Positions 58,904-64,000 of a DNA stretch of 64,000 bases are shown one piece after another. Numbering within the stretch: the stretch's first letter is position 1; each line of letters starts with the position of its first letter. The stretch is from Picocystis sp. L7. Its lineage: Eukaryota > Chlorophyta > Picocystophyceae > Picocystales > Picocystaceae. Location: NCBI GenBank assembly GCA_020975725.1, contig QXJR01000026.1, positions 1 to 64,000 on the forward strand, in the 5' to 3' direction. The notes under the pieces are model-generated. The model made no database searches, had not been told where the DNA came from, and was given only the letters and a program-made list of their open reading frames with translations. Made by a program: the position numbers and the translations under genes.

Positions 58904-59503
58904 TTAAGGGCTCAGGTTGAGCAGGAGGGCTTCCACCAGCTGGTCCTTCTTCAATTTGCTGTATCCACGAAGGCCCAAGTCCTTGGCCATTGTCTTGAGC
59001 TCAGCAATGGTCACCCGCTCCAAGTCCTTCCGTTCCGGCGGAGGCCTTGGCTGTTCTTGTGGAGGTGGAGGGCTTTCTATCACGGGTTCCTCGGTCTCGA
59101 CTTCCTCTTCCGCATTCGCCTCCTCGTCCGATGAAAGCTCCCACGGCTGGATGGGTTCGCCGATCTCCCGGAAGAGGAACAGCATGCAGCTCGCCAATTC
59201 CGAGGTCGGATGGAGACCGCTCCTGCATCCCCGATCAAAGTATTGCCACCACAGCGCGTCCTCGGAGCCTTCCTCGGAGGACAGCTTGCGATACAGCTCC
59301 TCCGACTTGCGACGGACTTCGAGCTCCTTGTCGGAGAGGTGTTCGGTCGAAGCGTATTTCTCGCTGTGGTACTTCCCTTGGAGATACATCAGTGCTTTGA
59401 GCAAGGCGAACGAAGTCTCGTTGTGCGACGAAGAGAAGAGGTATCCTCCCTCCGGTTCGTTGACTACGTCGTCCAGCGTTTCCACCAACCCTTCGAAGCT
59501 CAT
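58904..59503 (-). CDS. Rho_N/SAP-like domain protein
   Basis: 199 aa from ATG 59503 (MSFEGLVETLDDVV). A 5' leader intron, 59611-59520 (92 bp, donor GTGAGT, acceptor GTGCAG, CTGAC 20 nt upstream), ends 16 bases before this ATG. If the intron is kept, the frame is open back to ATG 59674 and gives 256 aa. The N-terminal part is helical (SFALLKALMYLQGKYHSEKY, EEGSEDALWWQYFDRGCRSG). An acidic and Pro-rich linker leads to a C-terminal Rho_N-type helix-extended-loop-helix (LERVTIAELKTMAKDLGLRG, YSKLKKDQLVEALL), which binds RNA or DNA in bacterial Rho and plant plastid proteins. Nuclear or plastid location unclear. Confidence 0.7.
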   Translation of the reverse strand: MSFEGLVETLDDVVNEPEGGYLFSSSHNETSFALLKALMYLQGKYHSEKYASTEHLSDKELEVRRKSEELYRKLSSEEGSEDALWWQYFDRGCRSGLHPTSELASCMLFLFREIGEPIQPWELSSDEEANAEEEVETEEPVIESPPPPQEQPRPPPERKDLERVTIAELKTMAKDLGLRGYSKLKKDQLVEALLLNLSP

Positions 59504-60236
59504 CGACGAGCAGGACACGCTGCACCGTCCCACGCCCACGTCAGCTTCCACCGTGCCTCGCAGGATCGAGGTACCGTCGGTCTCGTTCGCGGCGATTCGA
59601 GGCGAACTCACCTGCTCTTCGTTCGGTGCCTCTTCACGCACGTCTGCGCCCTGTGTCCCCGCGCAGTCCAGCATTTGTTCCCTGCACTCGTCCGTCGCGT
59701 GCGTGTTTCCACCCGACCTCCGTCAGCTGCCAATCCTCCATCCACGTCTTCTCCTCGCCTCGTGCCGATGCATTCGACCCACCTGCCCTCTTCTCGCGTT
59801 CCTGCCTGGATCTGGACCCCTCGAGGCGCCTCGTGCGACACGTTCCTGCGCGCAGCATGCTTGCGCCGCCGTGTGTGGGCCTCCGCTTTGCCTCGACACC
59901 TTCGTGTGTGGATCGTTCGGGGACCCACCGATGGGTTCAGGCCCGAATCGACCCCGTGGACCATCCAATGGAAAGGAAGGAACGGTGGGGTTCCGAAAGG
60001 AAAGGGAACCGGGATGGAGACGGGTGGGAAGGTTGGAGAGTTGGGGATGGGTGCCGTGTCCAACACACCCCAGACGCACATGGACGAATCGGAGGGTGCT
60101 CTTTACATGCCCAGGTGCGCCAAACACCCGGAAGAAAAGCAAGCACATGATGCATCACGGGTAGGAATGGGGTCCAATTGTCCCTGCAGGACAGCTGGAT
60201 CGATTATCTAAACAAAGCAACCCTCCGTTAAACCCA
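59504..60236. other. leader/promoter of the Rho_N gene and 3' flank of the fusion gene
   Basis: Contains the leader intron (59611-59520), the alternative upstream ATG at 59674, and T-poor minus-strand sequence further up. No other gene is supported. Confidence 0.5.
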
Positions 60237-63137
60237 TCACTGAGCATCCTTCTTCTGAAGCAGCGGCTCGATCACAGACCGCCAGTCGTACCAGCTCTGC
60301 AAGCGTGGCTTGTCCACCTTGGTGTTGTAGGACTGATCGTAAACCACGTGGATCCAGTCCGGATCCTCAACGCAACCAGTGATGACCGGCTTGTCGTCCA
60401 CCAAAATGTCGCCCTTGACGGCAGTTTTGTCGCTGGTGATGATGAGCTTGTTCACGTACTCTTCGCCAAGATGCTCCCTCACCCAGGCGAACTTCTCTTC
60501 CGCGGACTGTCCTGGGCAGATATAGTGGGTGGATGTGCAAAATCGAACCTCGCAGCCAAGAGCGACCATCTCGTGGACTGCTTCCACTGCACCTGGAATG
60601 GGATGCAGATTCTTGTAAAAGCCCGGTTCAGCAACCACGCTCAGGACATCATCGCGGTACTTTTCAGCAAAATTCAGTTCAATCTCAAAGTCCTTGCGAT
60701 TGACCACCAGCTCAGGGTAACGGTTGGCATGACCAGCATTTCGCTTCCTCCAGCGAGCCAGGAATTCGCTATCCCAATCCACAATGGTGTTGTCCATGTC
60801 CAGGAGAATCACCGGCTTGCTGTTTGTCCCCACTCCCTGATGCATTCGGAGCTCTGGTGCAGATCTCTGGTCCACGGCCTCTTGAACCATTTTCGCATAC
60901 GTCGCCAACATTCGGTCAAAGCTGAACTGCTCTCTCACCCGAAGACGACCGCAGCGGCCCATTTGAGACCGAAGAGAGCGATCTGTCAGCTCTTCCAAGT
61001 GACTGGCAAAGGCATCGATATCGCCAGGCTTGATCAAAAATCCCTCCCTGCCATGCTTTAGAGCTTCTGGGATACCATCGATGGCACTAGCGATGACTGG
61101 GCGTTGGAATGCCATTGCTTCACAGATGACCAGGGGAAGCACCTCGTTGATAGACGGGCACACAACGATGTCTGCTGCCAGATAGAACGGCAGAACATTC
61201 TTCTTCGTGTCAAGAATGGTAACCTGATTCTGCAAATTGTTGTCTACCACCAGCTTCTTGATGCTATCGATGTACTCAATCTCATGCTGCCGTATGTACC
61301 TGGCACCGACCAGGAGGAGCTTGGCTTTGGCTGCCTTCTCTGGGCTGTTCTTGCAAAACTGCACAAAGGCTTTCATGGTGTCCAGCTGCGCCTTTCGCTT
61401 GCAAACAGTACCGAGGTGAAGGATCACCAAGTCATCGCTGTCGTACCCCAACTCCTTCCTCACCTCCCCCCTTGGCGCGGATGATTTGAAAACATCGATG
61501 GCCATGGTGGGAATGCCGTTGTAGATGACGACTCCACGATGCGGCTCAAATAGCCCTTCGTAGCACTTGCGCTGCACCTTGGCGGGGAAGCAGATGCGGT
61601 CTGCAGCAGAAAAAGCGCACTTGATCTTCTCGGCATCCAAATGGGCCATCAGGAAGACTTCCTTCGCGTAGTACTCGAATTGATCCTGGGGCCACGCCTC
61701 GTGGATAACCCATACGGATGGCACCCCTGCCTTGTCTGCAGCAAGGACTGCCTCTGGACGCATTATCGTATTCACGATGGCAACGTTGAAGTGCTGCATG
61801 GCCTCTTGAATCTTCTCATCGTAATCCTCTTCACTTGGATTAAGGACATGAACTTTGATACCCAGCTTCTCGTAATCCGAAGCCATGGGGCCATCCTTGG
61901 GCACATAAATCTCACATTCCAGGTTCGAGATCAACTTCAATTCCCGCAAGAGGTAGAGCAAGAAGTTGTTGGCACCGTTTCGTTCCAAGGAATGCCCAAA
62001 GACGATACTCTTTCGGGATGCCAGTTCCGGAATCGGCATCAAGAACGTGTCGGGCGGAGAGTGAGGTGCGCTAGTCGTCCTGGGCGACGAGCCGTAGCTA
62101 TCGAGCCTCTCCCTTTCGATGGACTCGGCAAAGTCTGCGTCAAGCAGGTCTTCCACGGACATGTTCCTCTTGAAGTGACTCACGTCGAATCCCAGTTTTC
62201 TCTCGACGTTTTTTTCCAGTTCATTCACGTCCAGTTGGCCATCGGCCGACTCCTGACCCCAGAGCCTCCAGGAGGCGTTCTCGAGCCTTCTGGCCCGGAG
62301 GGTCACATCTTCGTTCACTTCCAAGGTCTCTTGAGCGAAGGAGCCGGCTTGCGTGATTTTCGTGTAGGACCTCCAGGCTTCTGGGATCCTTTCATCCGGG
62401 TTTTCCTTGAGGGCATCGATGCAATGTCGGAAGTCTTGAAAGTCGTTTTCTTCGTAGCCTCCGACATCCCTGCACAGGACGTCCAGATTGTTTCCTTACA
62501 GGTCAGCATTCCATCTCACCATGATTTTCTACGCTCTCCCCTCCCCTCGTGGATGGTTTCGATTCCCATTCACGTCGCCCTATGGTCCAGCACGTGCGTA
62601 GGTCTGCCATGCCGTTCGATCGCTTTCCGTGTGCCAGGGGGTCCCTCGAGGCGATCTCGTGGTTCGTCCCTCTGGATCGGGATCGTTGGTCCTTCCATCG
62701 GACCGGCGTCTTCCAATGTTCCCTTTCAAGGTCCCGTGGACCGTAGGGGTTCGTCCTTCCTCTTTCCCCGTCTGGAGGAAGGGAGGAAGGGGGAGGGGGG
62801 TTCCCGCTCGATTGGATCGGGGAGGGGTGTGGTCCCGTTCTTCGTCGTCCTTCCCACCATCACGTGTCCAGCGATTCGTCGCCACGTTTCGGCTTCGCAC
62901 GTCGGTTCGATCGCGATGGACGCACCAGTTCTTGACTTCGTCGGAGGACGCGGTGGACCTCGGACTCGCGTCGAGCTCCTTGTCTCGAAACCTGTGGGCG
63001 TGATGGAGGTCCATCAGCGCTTCTCCGGTGGCACCGGAGTAGCTGGCTTCCCGCATGAGCTTGGCGATGATTCGCTGCGTGCTCTCTCCCGTTCCACCGC
63101 TCCGGGTCGCGTCCATCCCTTCGCCGGCGTCTTCCAT
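60237..63137 (-). CDS. GT4 glycosyltransferase fused to a 5'(3')-deoxyribonucleotidase-like HAD domain
   Basis: Exon 1 63137-62926, exon 2 62469-60237; 814 aa. The 456-bp intron is phase 2, donor GTGCGT, acceptor GCAG, CTGAC 32 nt upstream; joining gives DEVKNW-DVGGYEENDFQDFR. Residues ~1-220 are regulatory-looking, with ARRLENASWRLWGQE (~129) resembling a short motif known from fungal nitrogen regulators. Residues ~224-600 are a GT-B fold GT4 enzyme: VFGHSLERNGANNFLLYLLR, VIYNGIP, LHLGTVCKRKAQLDTMKAF and the EX7E motif (EVLPLVICE) for nucleotide-sugar binding. Residues ~624-814 match NT5C-type nucleotidases: VILLDMDNTIVDWDSEF (DxDxT), GFYKNLHPIPGAVEAV, ILVDDKP and QSWYDWRSVI. All catalytic residues I expect are present. 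Substrates unknown. An upstream exon is possible because CAG precedes the ATG. Confidence 0.88.
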
Positions 63138-63795
63138 CTGGAACGGGTGCGCTCTTGTGCGTCGATGCCTTCGATCCGGTCTTTCCCCGTGCGCGCGTGT
63201 TCGGTGGTTCCTGCTGCGATCTGTCCGACCATGCCCCCCCGATCTCGCCTGCATCGATCCCCCACCCCCCCGGTACGCCATCGCCAACCCCCGGGGCCTT
63301 CCCCTTCCCCCCTTCCCCTCCCCTCCCGGATCGGGCACGGGCGCACGTGGCCCAGGACCTGCTCGGAGCCGATCGGAACGACTGGTCGTCCCAGGGTCCT
63401 GAAGGGGGGGCAGTAGGGTGGGAACCGGGGTGGGACGGGTGGAGACGTCGCCATCCCCACGGCACGGGTGGGGTCGAAGATCCATCCGGAATCCAACCGG
63501 GCACCCAGGGAGGGGGAAACCCCCGTGCTTGACCCCCTCTCGACCGCGACCACGAACAGAAGGGGATCGAGGGGAGGAAGGAAGAGAGACCTTCCTGCGG
63601 GAAGACGAGCACCGAACGGAGGGCGGAGGGAGGGAGACATGACGCATCCCCGTGGGCATGCATACAGGGAGAAGACGCGCAGAGGAAACGAACCGGTGTG
63701 CTTGGAAGTTGCTCGACGGGAGATGGGAAGACAGGGAGACGTGCGGTCCAGAGCAGGAGGGGCGAGGACCACGATGGAGCCACCAGGACCGTCCG
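63138..63795. other. upstream region of the fusion gene, no gene seen
   Basis: 658 bp with long C/G runs (for example 63300-63340). Long frames are composition-driven. It may hold a leader exon of the fusion gene. Confidence 0.5.
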
Positions 63796-64000
63796 ATGGA
63801 CATCGAGGATCGATCCACGGATGCATCCGTGCTCATTCGTCGACCGCAGAGGAACCGACCGATCGAACCCTCCACGCTCCGCCCATCTCCCCCGATCCTC
63901 GTCGGGTTCTGCAGGTTCTCCACCAGCATCGTCTCCTCGATCGGTCGTGGGTGGGAGCGACGAGACGACCGAGTGCGCGTCTGGAAGCTTCCATCGCACC
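63796..64000 (+). CDS. possible 5' part of a gene running off the window
   Basis: From ATG 63796 the plus frame is open to the edge: MDIEDRSTDASVLIRRPQRN, then ILVGFCRFSTSIVSSIG, ending DDRVRVWKLPSH. The last residues have the look of a WD40 strand (VRVWKLP). The minus strand of the same stretch is also open (MLVENLQNPTRIGGDG), so strand and reality are both uncertain. It would be divergent from the fusion gene. Confidence 0.25.
   Translation, partial: MDIEDRSTDASVLIRRPQRNRPIEPSTLRPSPPILVGFCRFSTSIVSSIGRGWERRDDRVRVWKLPSH

Noticed and set aside
14525-63137. Functional cluster of RNA/transcription genes (RTF1, SERRATE, TPR, LSM12, PC4)
   Set aside because: They are separated by unrelated genes on both strands and are common housekeeping families, so co-location is most likely chance.
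1-64000. tRNA or rRNA genes
   Set aside because: I looked for cloverleaf-like G/C stems with TTCGA loops and rRNA-like blocks and found none; TTCGAA at ~46620 lies in a simple duplication, not a tRNA.
1-64000. Virus-derived or retroelement genes
   Set aside because: No reverse transcriptase, integrase, capsid or transposase motif was recognised in any frame.

Overview
This window is nuclear DNA of a eukaryote. It carries spliceosomal introns and typical eukaryotic families: OLA1, RTF1, a SERRATE/ARS2 homologue, a TPR-type nuclear basket protein, the AP-3 mu subunit, LSM12, a PC4 coactivator, anamorsin and an ER DnaJ. Genes are packed closely and most are single-exon or have one short exon at the extreme 5' end followed by one long exon. 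A SHAQKYF-type MYB and a small Cys-rich protein with a twin-arginine lumen-targeting-like presequence suggest a plastid-bearing unicellular alga. A BspA-like surface protein also fits an alga. I cannot decide between a red-lineage and another algal group from sequence alone.

Layout. Bases 1-13.5 kb hold an orphan gene, a repeat-rich intergenic region with a 20-bp minisatellite, and two large secreted or membrane-anchored lineage-specific proteins, all on the minus strand. From about 14 kb rightward the window is a dense housekeeping region of mostly alternating strands: GlyRS(-)/OLA1(+), RTF1(-)/SERRATE(+), rhodanese(+)/TRIC channel(-), lumen protein(+)/NHE antiporter(-), TPR(+)/hypothetical(-), acetyltransferase(-), MYB(-)/AP3M(+), sulfotransferase(+), small two-helix membrane protein(-), LSM12(-)/hypothetical(+), ubiquitin-fold protein(-), SANT protein(-), membrane protein(-)/anamorsin(+), F-box-WD40(-)/PC4(+), DnaJ-thioredoxin-MANF-like(-), Rho_N protein(-), and a glycosyltransferase-nucleotidase fusion(-). 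Several convergent pairs have stop codons only 36-52 bp apart.

Splicing. I resolved 16 introns by reading frame, GT...AG and protein continuity. Fourteen of them contain CTGAC 17-62 nt before the acceptor, and nearly all lie near the 5' end of the gene. The long first introns and leaders are strikingly poor in T on the sense strand, which makes long meaningless open frames on both strands.

The most notable proteins are an 814-aa fusion of a GT4 glycosyltransferase with a 5'(3')-deoxyribonucleotidase-like HAD domain, and a 470-aa ER protein joining a J domain, a thioredoxin domain and a MANF-like C-terminal domain with a KDEL-type tail. Genes here do not form an obvious pathway; the order looks like ordinary eukaryotic gene packing.
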